DNA of 64,000 nucleotides from Bacillus sp. BHET2 (GCF_005938125.1 NZ_VCQN01000002.1:372001-436000), one strand, 5' to 3'. Numbered from the stretch's first letter, positions 1-8,657 are shown. Notes: generated from the sequence alone by a model not told the origin. A program made the numbers and translations.

Positions 1-731
1 GAAAATAACTCCACCATCTGATCCTTCGTCTTGAAGTAATATTCCTGTGATTCAAGCACGTCACGATCATCTTCCGACAGCTTCCCCCCGTCCCGGATCG
101 CTCCCATGCATTCATGAGCAAAATGATCCTCCTGGTCGAGATACTGCACATCGTTGGTCGCAACCATTTCCGTACCTGTTTCTTCTGCCAGCGCGGTTAT
201 CAATGGAATGAGTTTGTCTTCTGACGGGAGACCATGCTTTTGCAAGCTTACATAAAAGGAATCCCTGCCAAACATCTGTTGAAAACTGTGGATGCATTCC
301 TTCGCTTGCTCCTGTTCACCATTCAGTAGCAGACTCTCAACCTCTCCCTTGACGCCGGGAGTGATGGCAATCAATCCTTCGCTATAGGATTGCAGCCATT
401 TCGACGGTATCCCATCTTTCGACTTCGCCCCGATCGCACTCGAGATCTTCAGGAGATTTTGATAGCCCGTTTGGTTTTTCACAAGCAGAACCAGGGGATG
501 GGAAGGCCCTTCGTTGTCTGATGCTATATCTGCAGTCAACCCGATAATCGGCTTGATCCCTTCTTTTAAACACGCCTTATAAAAAGGTATGGCGGCATAC
601 ATCATATTTTTATCGGTTAAAGCAAGTGCTTTATACCCTGAATTCTTCGCTTTATGTACAAGTCCATTTATCGATATCGTGCTAGACAAGAGACTGTAGG
701 CACTCGCTATTTGTAAATGAACAAATGACAT
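1..731 (-). CDS. dnaE: DNA polymerase III alpha subunit DnaE, N-terminal part (runs off the window)
   Basis: The minus-strand frame is open from an ATG at 731 to the window edge (243 codons). It begins MSFVHLQIASAYSLLSS and continues with GYKALALTDKN and IKPIIGLTADI, the PHP-domain start of the error-prone replicase DnaE, which in Bacillus extends lagging-strand primers. A weak AAAGG lies 10 bases before the ATG, and an in-frame GTG three codons upstream is a possible alternative start. The divergent neighbours ytrH-ytrI match the B. subtilis arrangement. The polymerase catalytic domain lies outside the window, so only the N-terminal quarter or less is seen. Confidence 0.9.
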   Translation of the reverse strand, partial: MSFVHLQIASAYSLLSSTISINGLVHKAKNSGYKALALTDKNMMYAAIPFYKACLKEGIKPIIGLTADIASDNEGPSHPLVLLVKNQTGYQNLLKISSAIGAKSKDGIPSKWLQSYSEGLIAITPGVKGEVESLLLNGEQEQAKECIHSFQQMFGRDSFYVSLQKHGLPSEDKLIPLITALAEETGTEMVATNDVQYLDQEDHFAHECMGAIRDGGKLSEDDRDVLESQEYYFKTKDQMVELF

Positions 732-804
732 GTTATGCACAACCTTTTTCTCAATATACTTTTATTATAGGAAAGAAACCGAAAAAAAGAAAATATGTTC
801 TCCC

Positions 805-833
805 TCATATCTTGTCCCCGAATCCCATATAGT
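805..833 (+). promoter_or_regulatory. Predicted sigma-E promoter of ytrH-ytrI
   Basis: TCATATC at 805-811 and CATATAGT at 826-833 are separated by 14 bases. This fits the mother-cell sigma-E pattern (TCATATT-type -35, CATACAnT-type -10). In B. subtilis ytrH-ytrI is known to be sigma-E controlled. The match is by eye only. Confidence 0.5.
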
Positions 834-869
834 TATCGTAAAGACACGTAATAGATGGAGATGATTGAA

Positions 870-1205
870 TTGGCAGAAGCTTTCTTTCCGGAACTATTCA
901 AAAGCTTCTTTATCGCTATGGGGGTACTGCTCGGGGGATCACTCCTCGGCGGGTTAGCCTCGTTCGCCATGGGGCAGCCTTTATTCATTGAAATGAGACG
1001 ACTATCCGATTTCCTGCGCATCTGGGCCATTATCGCGGCGATCGGCGGCACATTCGACACGGTCTACAGCTTTGAAAAAGGCTTTCTTAATGGAGAAACA
1101 AAAGAACTGTTCAAACAATTCCTATGGATCCTTTCTGCTCTCGGAGGAGCCAACACCGCTGCCATGATCATTACCTGGCTGACACAGGAGCATATGCCGT
1201 CATGA
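870..1205 (+). CDS. ytrH: Sporulation protein YtrH
   Basis: This 111-residue hydrophobic protein has the YtrH pattern: a membrane segment around GVLLGGSLLGGLASF, then a second helix around LRIWAIIAAIGGTFDTV and a C-terminal helix. YtrH is a mother-cell membrane protein needed for efficient sporulation and acts with YtrI. I chose the TTG at 870 because GGAG (857-860) lies nine bases upstream. The ATGs at 855 and 861 have no usable ribosome binding site. The stop codon overlaps the start of ytrI (ATGA), so the two are translationally coupled. Confidence 0.88.
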   Translation: MAEAFFPELFKSFFIAMGVLLGGSLLGGLASFAMGQPLFIEMRRLSDFLRIWAIIAAIGGTFDTVYSFEKGFLNGETKELFKQFLWILSALGGANTAAMIITWLTQEHMPS

Positions 1206-1708
1206 GGATCCCTCCCTTTTACCGGCTCCCCTCCTGGCAGCGTTTCTTTGCCGGAATGGTCGTAGGAGGCATCATCAGCTGGATGATCTTCTTATTCATG
1301 TTCGGTACCATGCATGAAAAGCAGGCCCAAAAGATAGAAGAACAGAAAAACGACATTAGCAAACTAAAACACACCCTCTCCTATCTACAGGAAGAATACA
1401 AACAATTAAACAACGAGAATGAAGACGAGCTCACCATTCAAGAAGTGAAAGTGAAGATCATCAACACGACAAAAACTAAAGTGGAATTACTCAGTATACA
1501 CGAAACCGAAGACCGGCTGAGCGAGGACTTGCGGAGCCTTCTGACCAAGGACTTAGAGACAGTGTACGGAAATAAGGAACTCATTAAGAAGATTATTGAA
1601 AACAAAACGGTCAAATTACATGATAGAAACTTTCAATTGAAAGTTCGGGAGATGTACTTTTTTACGACTACGCAGATTACGTTGGAGTTGGAGTATGAGG
1701 ATGATTAG
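1202..1708 (+). CDS. ytrI: Sporulation membrane protein YtrI
   Basis: The start ATG at 1202 overlaps the ytrH stop, giving a 168-residue protein. Residues 1-17 are cytoplasmic (MRIPPFYRLPSWQRFF). One membrane helix follows (about 18-37), then a coiled-coil stretch rich in K, E and Q (about 40-75) and a C-terminal mixed domain. This is the YtrI layout, a partner of YtrH in spore formation. An upstream in-frame extension to 1124 runs inside ytrH and is rejected. In B. subtilis the next gene is nrnA; here it lies about 37.8 kb away. Confidence 0.88.
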   Translation: MRIPPFYRLPSWQRFFAGMVVGGIISWMIFLFMFGTMHEKQAQKIEEQKNDISKLKHTLSYLQEEYKQLNNENEDELTIQEVKVKIINTTKTKVELLSIHETEDRLSEDLRSLLTKDLETVYGNKELIKKIIENKTVKLHDRNFQLKVREMYFFTTTQITLELEYEDD

Positions 1709-1719
1709 CATTGATGGAT

Positions 1720-1766
1720 GAACCTGTTAGAGAGGCGTTAGTGCCTTTAATAACAGGTTCATTTTT
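1720..1766 (+). terminator. Rho-independent terminator after ytrI
   Basis: GAACCTGTTA (1720-1729) pairs with TAACAGGTTC (1751-1760), with an inner AGGC/GCCT stem, and is followed by ATTTTTGTTC. Confidence 0.85.
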
Positions 1767-1885
1767 GTTCAATTAATTCATTTTTCCGGAAAAATTGGGA
1801 CTTCCACTGAGTAAAGTCATATTTTTTCGGACGAACCTCTATTTGACAGGTGTTTGGGGTTACTTCTCTTACCCTTTCATCGTGA

Positions 1886-1995
1886 TTGCGTCGTTTTTCA
1901 CCACTATTGCGTCAGAATTTATTTTATTGCGTCATTATTTTAATTATTGCGTCAAAACGGACCATATTTGCGTCGATTTTATTGATTATTGCGTC
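1886..1995. repeat. Periodic short-motif array 1 (TTGCGTC every 20-21 bp, six units)
   Basis: TTGCGTC starts at 1886, 1907, 1927, 1947, 1968 and 1989, so the steps are 21, 20, 20, 21 and 21. Most copies are preceded by A (ATTGCGTC). The 13-14 base spacers are AT-rich and not conserved. The period is not a multiple of three, so this is not a protein repeat. The array fills the gene-free stretch 1767-2197 between the ytrI terminator and the sigma-factor remnant. Function unknown. Confidence 0.8.
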
Positions 1996-2197
1996 AATAT
2001 CCATAATATGCCATTGTTCAACAGCATGACATTCATCTATTTTCCAGTACATGCTCATTAGTATAAAAAATACATATATACTGGTGTTAATCCACTTGAA
2101 AAATAATTCCATCTTACATAAAAAAATGAGAATAAACCTAAAAACCATTCGTTGTACTATATGAAAAGGCCTTTCAACCATATAAGGAGCGAAGTAA

Positions 2198-2611
2198 ATG
2201 AATAGTTCACCGACCAACTTCATCACCAGGTTAAAAAAGAAAAAAGAGGACGCATTGGAATATATTATCGATGCTTACATGCCACTTGTGAAAACCATTG
2301 CCACGAAGATTTTACACAATGGGAACCATCTGGACATTGATGAATGCATTAATGATGTATTCCTGATCGTCTGGCAGAACTCACATCAATTTAAGGGTGA
2401 GGCAGAGGATTTCAAAAAATGGATCGGGATGATTACCAAGTACAAGGCAATCGACCGGTACCGACAGGCTGAAAAACGCAACACCCGTGAACAAATGAAC
2501 GAATCCCTCCTTCAGAAAGAAAGTTCTATGGAAACCGATATTTCTGTATTGAGACAGGAAGAAAAAAACGAATTATTAGCAGCGATCAGCCAGCTTGAGG
2601 TTGAAGGATAG
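2198..2611 (+). pseudogene. ECF-type sigma-70 family factor, truncated after region 2
   Basis: The 137-residue frame begins at an ATG 10 bases after AAGGAG. It contains a sigma region 2 (DIDECINDVFLIVWQN and FKKWIGMITKYKAIDRYRQ, about residues 45-95) and a linker ending QLEVEG. Region 4, the -35 binding helix-turn-helix that normally follows, is missing. Directly after the stop the same frame reads TFIGDLFIFH then stops, which suggests a nonsense codon plus a deletion joining it to the next gene's 3' end. No anti-sigma gene is present. It is probably inactive, though a region-2-only protein cannot be excluded. Confidence 0.65.
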
Positions 2612-2630
2612 ACTTTTATAGGGGATTTAT

Positions 2631-3476
2631 TTATATTTCATTAACCCAGTACCGAATTTCCCTTCCCACTCTCTCTGGACAATCCCAATGTACGTTATGT
2701 TTCGTATCCTCGATACCGACAACATTCACTCTTCTGATCGTACTCTTCAGTTTCTCGATTCCTTTCTGACGTGAACGGTCTGAGACGGGAATAGTCGCAT
2801 GAAAGAATAATACAGGGCAAGCAATCGAATGATATATTGTTGAACTTGGTTCATGATAAAATGCTTTAATCGTTGCCAAAAGACTTTTCCTGTCTGCTTT
2901 CAACTGATAATGGTCATCCACTTTTGCAAAGTTTGAAGAGATGATCTCTTCAAGCTGCTGATTCCACGGCCTTGTCGTATACTCCTCGTATGTGTTCACC
3001 ACTTCATTCCAGGCACCATACCTGCTCGAATCTATGTAGTCCTCCCAATCCGAAAGAGCCTTTTCTTTTGTATACCCCACAACCATTTCAGGAAATACAT
3101 ACCCTCCGTCTATTAAAATAAGCCCCTTCATTTGATTCGGGTATTGCTTGGCGATATGCAATGACAGGTCGGCTCCCCAGGAATGTCCCAGTACATATAC
3201 TGGTTCAGTCGTTAGTCTGCTGATGACTCCCATTATACGTTTGGAAAGTGAGGAAAACAGATAATCCTTCTCATGGGGAAGGGGCCCGGTTTCTCCGTGT
3301 CCAGGAAGATCCAGTAGAATGATATGAAAATCGTTACACAAATGCTTGGTAAGTTCTACAAAACTGTTGGAGTCCCCTGTCATGCCGTGCAGACATACAA
3401 GTAAGGGCAAGTATTTGTCACCGATTTCATAGGTTCTAAAGGAATAGTTGTCTACTGTTATTGTTAATTCCTTCAT
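2631..3476 (-). CDS. Alpha/beta-fold hydrolase
   Basis: The product of about 281 residues has the alpha/beta hydrolase hallmarks: an oxyanion region LHGMTGDSNSF near residue 30, DLPGHGETG, the nucleophile elbow GHSWGAD near residue 105 (Ser), and a C-terminal His in DTKHNVHWD. The substrate is unknown; the family includes esterases, lipases and haloperoxidase-like enzymes. The ATG at 3476 has AGGAG eight bases upstream and overlaps the stop of the upstream peptidase (ATGA at 3473-3476), so the two are a coupled operon. The GTG at 3482 is a less likely start. Confidence 0.85.
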   Translation of the reverse strand: MKELTITVDNYSFRTYEIGDKYLPLLVCLHGMTGDSNSFVELTKHLCNDFHIILLDLPGHGETGPLPHEKDYLFSSLSKRIMGVISRLTTEPVYVLGHSWGADLSLHIAKQYPNQMKGLILIDGGYVFPEMVVGYTKEKALSDWEDYIDSSRYGAWNEVVNTYEEYTTRPWNQQLEEIISSNFAKVDDHYQLKADRKSLLATIKAFYHEPSSTIYHSIACPVLFFHATIPVSDRSRQKGIEKLKSTIRRVNVVGIEDTKHNVHWDCPERVGREIRYWVNEI

Positions 3477-5179
3477 TTCCACCTCTCCTCTTTCATTGAT
3501 TGTTTCTCTAACCAGTTTTCAATAACACCTACTATTGATATAAATCCCTTCTCGTCAAACGGCGAAGCAATTCCACTAATGTCCAGCAACTCTAAAAACG
3601 ATTTACTTCCTCCCAACTCACAAAGCTTCATGTACATTTCCCAAGCCTTTCCTTCATCCACTTGTGCAATTGCCCATAGCTGCAATGCACACAATTGTGC
3701 AACAGCATAATCAATATAATAAAACGGAAGGGTAAAAAGATGTACTTGTTGTTGCCAATAAGCCCCTCTTTTTAAAAATGGATGGTCATACGAATACTTA
3801 TAAGGCATATATTTCTGTTCAATCTCAGACCATATTTCTTTTCTTACAGAGGGAGATACACCAGGATTCTTGTAAACGAAATATTGAAATTCATCAATGG
3901 CCGCTCTACAGGGCATGGAAAAGATTGCATCTTCAAGATGAGAATATCTATATTTATCAGCATCATCTCCAATGAAATCATCCAAATAGGACCATATAAA
4001 AAATTCCATTGCTATGGAGGTGATCTCACACGCTTCCTTTGTAGGGACGATGTATTCCGGAATCGAGTGATGCTCCTTAAAGTGAGACATTTGGAATGCA
4101 TGACCAAACTCATGACTTAACACTTTGATATCTTTTCTTGTACCGTTCAAACTAGCAAAAATGTAAGGCTGTTTAACATTACACAAATAAGTGGAATATG
4201 CTCCTCTCATCTTCCCTTCCTTATGCGTTAAATCCATTAGATTTCTTTCAGTCAACGACGTGTACAATTTTCCTGCATCTAAGGATAGTTCATTTAACAC
4301 TTTTCCAAAGTGAGAGACAATCCATTCACTATTGCCATTAAGAACTGCATCTCCAGAAAGGGATCGAATGTCTTCGTCATAATAAGTTAACTTTTCAATG
4401 CCTAGTCTGATTCTCTGCTCTTCTCTCATTTTTTCGGAAAAGGGAACGAGATATGTTTTTAAGAAATCACGGAACGAGTCAACATCCGCTTGGCCATAAT
4501 CCACCCTTGAAAGTCTCGCATATCCAAGCTCTACAAAAGAGGAGTATCCCAACGTGTTGGCAATACGCGTTCGTACTTGTACCAAAGCATCGAAAATCTC
4601 ATCAACCTTATTTTCAACCCTGCTTAAAAGCTCATACTTTCTTTCTCCAGCCTGTTTTCGAATTTGTCGGTCATTAGAGAACAAAAAAGCATCTAATTGG
4701 GAAAGGGTTCTTTCAACACCTTCAAATTCAATCTTGGATTGGGCCATCAACTTTGTATATTCACTGACTAAATCATTTTCTACCCTTAGATCTACAATCA
4801 CTTCTGTACTGATTGTATGGTGGTTGACGCTAGCCAGTTTCAATAACTGGTCACCGTATTTGATATTAATATCCTTTTTAAAAGGGGACTCCAAAAGGTG
4901 TTCATAATAAGAAGCCACTATTTTTTCATAGATTGGCCAGACTCGGTTAATGTAGCTTTGCTCTTCTTGATACTGAGTATCAGCAGTGTCCAAATGACTT
5001 CTTATTTGTGCGATGGTCAGCATTGTTAAAACATCGTTTCGAAGAGTATTGATTTGATCGATTAATTCCGATTGTTCTATGAAATTATCAGCCGTTCGAA
5101 AATTTTCTAAAAGTACAGCAATCCTTTCTTCGAACTCTTCCATGTTAGGTCTCTCATAGATAAGATTGTTAAACTTCAT
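3473..5179 (-). CDS. M3 family oligoendopeptidase (PepF-like)
   Basis: This is a metallopeptidase of about 568 residues with the zinc motif in LSHEFGHAFQMSHF (HExxH around residue 350) and the downstream Glu in VPTKEACEITSIAMEFF, as in the M3B oligoendopeptidase family. These are cytoplasmic enzymes that degrade short peptides; the specific substrate is not visible. The ATG at 5179 begins MKFNNLIYERP, the usual family start, and has AGGGGGAG upstream; the GTG at 5194 is inside that ribosome binding site. It is co-transcribed with the downstream hydrolase. The MerR gene upstream on the same strand is about 130 bases away. Confidence 0.9.
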   Translation of the reverse strand: MKFNNLIYERPNMEEFEERIAVLLENFRTADNFIEQSELIDQINTLRNDVLTMLTIAQIRSHLDTADTQYQEEQSYINRVWPIYEKIVASYYEHLLESPFKKDINIKYGDQLLKLASVNHHTISTEVIVDLRVENDLVSEYTKLMAQSKIEFEGVERTLSQLDAFLFSNDRQIRKQAGERKYELLSRVENKVDEIFDALVQVRTRIANTLGYSSFVELGYARLSRVDYGQADVDSFRDFLKTYLVPFSEKMREEQRIRLGIEKLTYYDEDIRSLSGDAVLNGNSEWIVSHFGKVLNELSLDAGKLYTSLTERNLMDLTHKEGKMRGAYSTYLCNVKQPYIFASLNGTRKDIKVLSHEFGHAFQMSHFKEHHSIPEYIVPTKEACEITSIAMEFFIWSYLDDFIGDDADKYRYSHLEDAIFSMPCRAAIDEFQYFVYKNPGVSPSVRKEIWSEIEQKYMPYKYSYDHPFLKRGAYWQQQVHLFTLPFYYIDYAVAQLCALQLWAIAQVDEGKAWEMYMKLCELGGSKSFLELLDISGIASPFDEKGFISIVGVIENWLEKQSMKEERWK

Positions 5180-5310
5180 CCTACTCCCCCTCACTACTTC
5201 TACATAATAGTAGGGAAAAACTTCATAGATTAATAGTCTTATAATTCTTACTATTGGGTGTTATAATAACAATATAAGGAAATAGACCTTCCGTATCTTA
5301 TTCGCATAAA

Positions 5311-5667
5311 TCATATAATATCCCTAATCTCTTCCATCTGTTTCTCCAAAGCAATTCTCCTCCTCCTCAATTCTGCCTCCTCTTTTTGAAGTGTATCCAA
5401 ATGAATGTTTAGCTGATCAAACACCTTATTCACTAATTCTTTATCCCCGCAAGAATATGCATCCTTTAGGCTGAAAATCAGTTGAATTTCGCTCAGTGAT
5501 AAACCATATTCCTTTAGCTCCCTGACCACTTGAAAATCCAAAACTTCCTTCTCACTATATTCTTTATAATGCTTATTCCACTTTGGAGTAATTAAATTTA
5601 GTTCCTCGTAATGCCTAACTGTATCCTTGGTCGTCTGAAGTAAGGTTACGAACTCTCCAATTTTCAT
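5311..5667 (-). CDS. MerR family transcriptional regulator
   Basis: The 118-residue protein has an N-terminal MerR helix-turn-helix with wing (MKIGEFVTLLQTTKDTVRHY, then LITPKWNKHYKEYSEKEV) and a coiled-coil dimerisation helix (about residues 78-118, QKEEAELRRRRIALEKQ). A Cys occurs in DAYSCGDKE, but no metal-binding loop of the classic type is seen, so the effector is unknown. AGAGGTGA lies six bases before the ATG. It is divergent from a small membrane protein gene, and a MerR-type promoter with a palindrome sits between them, so it probably controls that gene and itself. Confidence 0.9.
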   Translation of the reverse strand: MKIGEFVTLLQTTKDTVRHYEELNLITPKWNKHYKEYSEKEVLDFQVVRELKEYGLSLSEIQLIFSLKDAYSCGDKELVNKVFDQLNIHLDTLQKEEAELRRRRIALEKQMEEIRDII

Positions 5668-5696
5668 CTATGTTCACCTCTTTTTGAAAAAAAACT

Positions 5697-5727
5697 TTGA
5701 CGTGGGGTTAACCCCGTATATTTTAAT
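5697..5727 (+). promoter_or_regulatory. MerR-type promoter with palindromic operator
   Basis: TTGACG (5697-5702) and TTTAAT (5722-5727) are 19 bases apart, the over-long spacer typical of MerR-activated promoters. The perfect palindrome GGGGTTAACCCC (5704-5715) lies inside the spacer. It faces the membrane protein gene at 5759 and sits next to the divergent merR start. Confidence 0.65.
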
Positions 5728-5758
5728 TAGTTTATCAAATTTATACTGGAGGAAGAAA

Positions 5759-6079
5759 ATGACTACAACCTTCTTGATTGGGACCACTCTTGCGGTTATC
5801 TACGGTGGATTATCTATGATAAGCGGAGCTATAGAATTAAAGACTAGAAACATCCCTACTTCGTCAGCAATTGTAATGATATTAGGAGCCGGAGGGGTAT
5901 TGTGTTCACTTTATCTCATTCACCTCAATACAAAATATGTACTCGCTTTGATATTCTGTTTTCTTTTAATGCACATTACGGCTATAGTGAATGGCTATCA
6001 TCTAAACGGAAAAATTAACAGGGGACATCATTTGATTCGTTTTTCGATTTCCCTCGTTATTTTCGCACTGTTACTTTAA
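5759..6079 (+). CDS. Small four-TM membrane protein, MerR-controlled (inferred)
   Basis: I do not recognise the family. The 106-residue product has about four hydrophobic helices (residues 5-25, 34-54, 60-78 and 88-106) with short polar loops such as ELKTRNIPTS and NGYHLNGKINRGHH. GGAGGAAG lies five to six bases before the ATG at 5759; an extension to 5684 would run through the promoter and is rejected. The arrangement with a divergent MerR regulator suggests an inducible membrane function such as transport or stress response, which is inference only. Confidence 0.7.
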   Translation: MTTTFLIGTTLAVIYGGLSMISGAIELKTRNIPTSSAIVMILGAGGVLCSLYLIHLNTKYVLALIFCFLLMHITAIVNGYHLNGKINRGHHLIRFSISLVIFALLL

Positions 6080-6130
6080 GTGTATATTTCATTAAATTGT
6101 TCTCCATCAGGGGTTCACACTTTCTATAAA

Positions 6131-6361
6131 TTATTGGCAACAGGGCTTTTCCAATACACAATAAAACCGTTCCACCTCTGGATAATTCTCACCTAAACCC
6201 GTAATCTCAGCAGTAATAAAAGATGGGGAATGATAAATTCGAGCATTTTCATTTCCTATGCCCTCGCTGCGATGGGTTGGCATTACGGCTATATGTTTTA
6301 ATTCACACCGTTCATCATCCAGGAATTCAATCCCTAAACATCCAACAAAAATTATGCCCCA
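6131..6361 (-). pseudogene. Decayed GNAT acetyltransferase remnant
   Basis: One minus-strand frame reads GIIFVGCLGIEFLDDERCEL, then KHIAVMPTHRSEGIGNE (the acetyl-CoA loop region), then jumps to ITAEITGLGENYPEVERFY and stops at 6131. This is the core and tail of a GNAT protein with a missing middle and no start. It is a degraded copy and not expected to be functional. Confidence 0.6.
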
Positions 6362-6501
6362 CCGTAAACCTATTTAATTTTCGTACTATGAAGTGAATGT
6401 ACAACTCATATTCCGGTTCGATTTTTCAGTGACCTCATAAGACAATAATGCCTTGATAGTAGGATGGATCGTTTTTGTTTTTACTTCCTCCATAAATAGG
6501 C

Positions 6502-6790
6502 TCATCCCCCATACTCAAATCCATGAAGCGCTTCCTGCAATGCGAACTTGCTCTTATAAAAGGTCATTCTTTCAAATACTTGATGCTCGCGCGGTGCAAC
6601 TCCAGACATTTCCTGACGGAAGGTTCACCGTAACTAGATAACAATCCAGCAAAGTCATAGCCAGTGTCCCCTACTTCCGTTTCACCAAAATCGATAATCC
6701 TGGAGATACTTTGATAGCGTTTTAAGATTAGTCTTTGAGTAATAAAGAATTTACTTCTGAATCCTACGAAGCACTCTACTTTTTCCAGTT
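6502..6790 (-). pseudogene. Decayed aminoglycoside phosphotransferase-like remnant
   Basis: A minus-strand frame reads RIIDFGETEVGDTGYDFAGL, with the IIDFG magnesium-binding motif of APH-type kinases, then LLSSYGEPSVRKCLEL. After a frame change it continues MTFYKSKFALQEALHGFEYGG and stops at 6502. The catalytic HGD loop and everything upstream are absent. It is a 3' fragment with at least one frameshift, one of several decayed resistance-type genes in this segment. Confidence 0.6.
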
Positions 6791-6792
6791 CA

Positions 6793-7218
6793 TCAATGAT
6801 GAAAAAGAAAAATGAAAATCTGATAAAATCGAAACAACGCTCCGATGAACAGAGCCCCTAAAGAAGCCATTAGTATGTACCTGAATTTGAATAGCCACTG
6901 GTATTTATATTCTTTAGGATCCTTCCACTTGTGAATATCTTTTTTCACAGTGTAAAAGAATAATAGTATTAGCGGCAAAACGATTAGTATGATGATACCT
7001 AGAAAGAAAATCTGATTATAATGCGTCATGAATGATTCCGGCAGAAAAGTTTTCAACAATTCCCCTAACGCGACAAAAAGCAAGATCACGAGCATGACAT
7101 TGGATGTAAAAACAGCAGAGAGTTCTCTCCCATTCTTAATGCCCCTTATGATGAAAAATGGAATTAAAAAAAGGAGCCCAATCACTGCCAATGCGTAAAA
7201 ATATGTACTTCCAGACAT
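6793..7218 (-). CDS. Membrane protein of unknown function
   Basis: The family is not recognised. The 141-residue protein has about four hydrophobic helices (residues 6-25, 37-58, 68-90 and 112-138) and a basic cytoplasmic loop (KKDIHKWKDPKEYKYQW) between helices three and four. AAGGAGGG lies five to six bases before the ATG. It stands alone between the decayed APH remnant and the MFS gene; the stop is only three bases from the remnant, so the downstream DNA may have been rearranged. Confidence 0.7.
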   Translation of the reverse strand: MSGSTYFYALAVIGLLFLIPFFIIRGIKNGRELSAVFTSNVMLVILLFVALGELLKTFLPESFMTHYNQIFFLGIIILIVLPLILLFFYTVKKDIHKWKDPKEYKYQWLFKFRYILMASLGALFIGALFRFYQIFIFLFHH

Positions 7219-7382
7219 GGAATCCCTCCTTATTTACTTAGCTAACAAAAAACTGAGACATTCAGGCAACATAGGATAAACCGAAAATAACCTGACAGCA
7301 TATGCAAGGGTTTCACCGGTAACGATATAAATTCCACGATGACAACTCCCTTATTTATCCAAAGATATTATAGCATTAAAAA

Positions 7383-7414
7383 AAGGAACATTTCGTATTT
7401 TTGAAATGTTCCTT
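7383..7414 (-). terminator. Terminator after the MFS gene
   Basis: AAGGAACATTTC (7383-7394) pairs with GAAATGTTCCTT (7403-7414). On the minus strand it is followed by a run of T, placing it 28 bases past the MFS stop codon. Confidence 0.85.
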
Positions 7415-7442
7415 AAACAATGATTCTAAAATGGAGACAACG

Positions 7443-8657
7443 CTACCTTCTCAACACTGATTTCCGCTCGATCCCACGAAGCCAAGCTGTTAACACTACA
7501 GCTCCTGCGACCATAATCGCACCGATCCACGGTGTATGAATCAAGCCGATTCCATCTACAATGATTCCACCTACAAAGGAACCAATCGCAATTCCGACAT
7601 TAAATGCGGCAATATTCAGGGCAGATGCAACATTGACTGCTGATGGGACATATTTTTCAGCCAGGTTGACTACGAGAACCTGCAGCCCTGGTACGTTCAT
7701 GAAAGCGAATAATCCCATTAGGAAGATCACGATGAGACCTGCCACTTTGAATGGTGCTGCGAATGTAAGAGCTAATAGAATGATGGCCTGCAGAACAAAC
7801 ATCCAGAATAGCGCTTTTAACGGACTCTTGTCGGATGCTTTCCCTCCGACGACATTTCCGATGGCAACGGCTATTCCGTATACGAGAAGGATGATACTCA
7901 CCCATTTCGCGCTGAATCCCGTCACATCCTGCAGTAAAGGTGTTAAATAAGTGAATGCGACGAATGTACCACCGTACCCTAGGGCTGTAATAGCAAAAGC
8001 TAAGAGTAATCGGCCGTTGGTAAGAATCTTCAACTGGTCGCTAAATTTAGCAGGCGGTGATTCTTTTAAATTTTTCGGTACAAGGATTGAGCTTGCAATG
8101 ATGCCCACGACACCGAGTAAGGCGACTCCCCAGAATGTAGCTCTCCATCCGAATGCCTGCCCTATAAAGGTTCCAAGAGGGACTCCTGTAACAGTCGCAA
8201 CTGTTAATCCTGTAAACATAAAGGCAATTGCGCTGGCCCGCTTATGGGCAGGTACTAGATCCGCTGCAATCGTCGATCCGATTGAAAAGAAAATACCGTG
8301 GGAGAATGCTGTGATAAAACGTGCAACAAGCAATAGTCCAAAGCTTGTGGACATGGCCGCAACCGAGTTTCCTACAATGAATAACAGCATCAAGGACATA
8401 AGAAGCGATTTTCTGCTCATCTTACTGGTCAATGCCGTCAACACTGGTGCCCCTATGGCCACTCCAACGGCATAACCTGAAATCAATAATCCTGCTAGTG
8501 TGATTGATATCGATAAATCATCGGCAATCGATGATAATAATCCAACAGGTACAAATTCTGTCGTTCCTATTCCAAAGGCACTGATGGCAAGGGCAAGTAA
8601 CGCCGGTGTGCCGCCTTTTGTCTTTGACTGATGTATAGTAGCTGAAGTTGAACTCAT
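7443..8657 (-). CDS. MFS exporter of the DHA1 (AraJ-like) group
   Basis: The 404-residue protein has 12 predicted helices and the drug:H+ antiporter-1 pattern: GIGTTEFVPVGLLSSIADDL in helix 1, the loop 2-3 motif LTSKMSRKSLL, and FMFTGLTVATVTGVPLGTFI around helix 5. These are proton-driven exporters of sugars, purines or drugs, and the substrate cannot be read from sequence. AGGAGG lies before the ATG. It is divergent from the quinone oxidoreductase at 9041, and the shared intergenic region has repeated operator-like boxes, which points to induction by a quinone or other electrophile (inference). Confidence 0.9.
   Translation of the reverse strand: MSSTSATIHQSKTKGGTPALLALAISAFGIGTTEFVPVGLLSSIADDLSISITLAGLLISGYAVGVAIGAPVLTALTSKMSRKSLLMSLMLLFIVGNSVAAMSTSFGLLLVARFITAFSHGIFFSIGSTIAADLVPAHKRASAIAFMFTGLTVATVTGVPLGTFIGQAFGWRATFWGVALLGVVGIIASSILVPKNLKESPPAKFSDQLKILTNGRLLLAFAITALGYGGTFVAFTYLTPLLQDVTGFSAKWVSIILLVYGIAVAIGNVVGGKASDKSPLKALFWMFVLQAIILLALTFAAPFKVAGLIVIFLMGLFAFMNVPGLQVLVVNLAEKYVPSAVNVASALNIAAFNVGIAIGSFVGGIIVDGIGLIHTPWIGAIMVAGAVVLTAWLRGIERKSVLRR

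Noticed and set aside
1886-1995. CRISPR-like array
   Set aside because: The repeated words are only 6-8 bases at a 20-21 base step, with no spacer of 30 or more bases and no cas genes. The same holds for 14371-14460 and 32983-33088.
1795-2061. Plus-strand open frame of 88 codons
   Set aside because: It runs through periodic array 1, has no ribosome binding site and shows no coding pattern.
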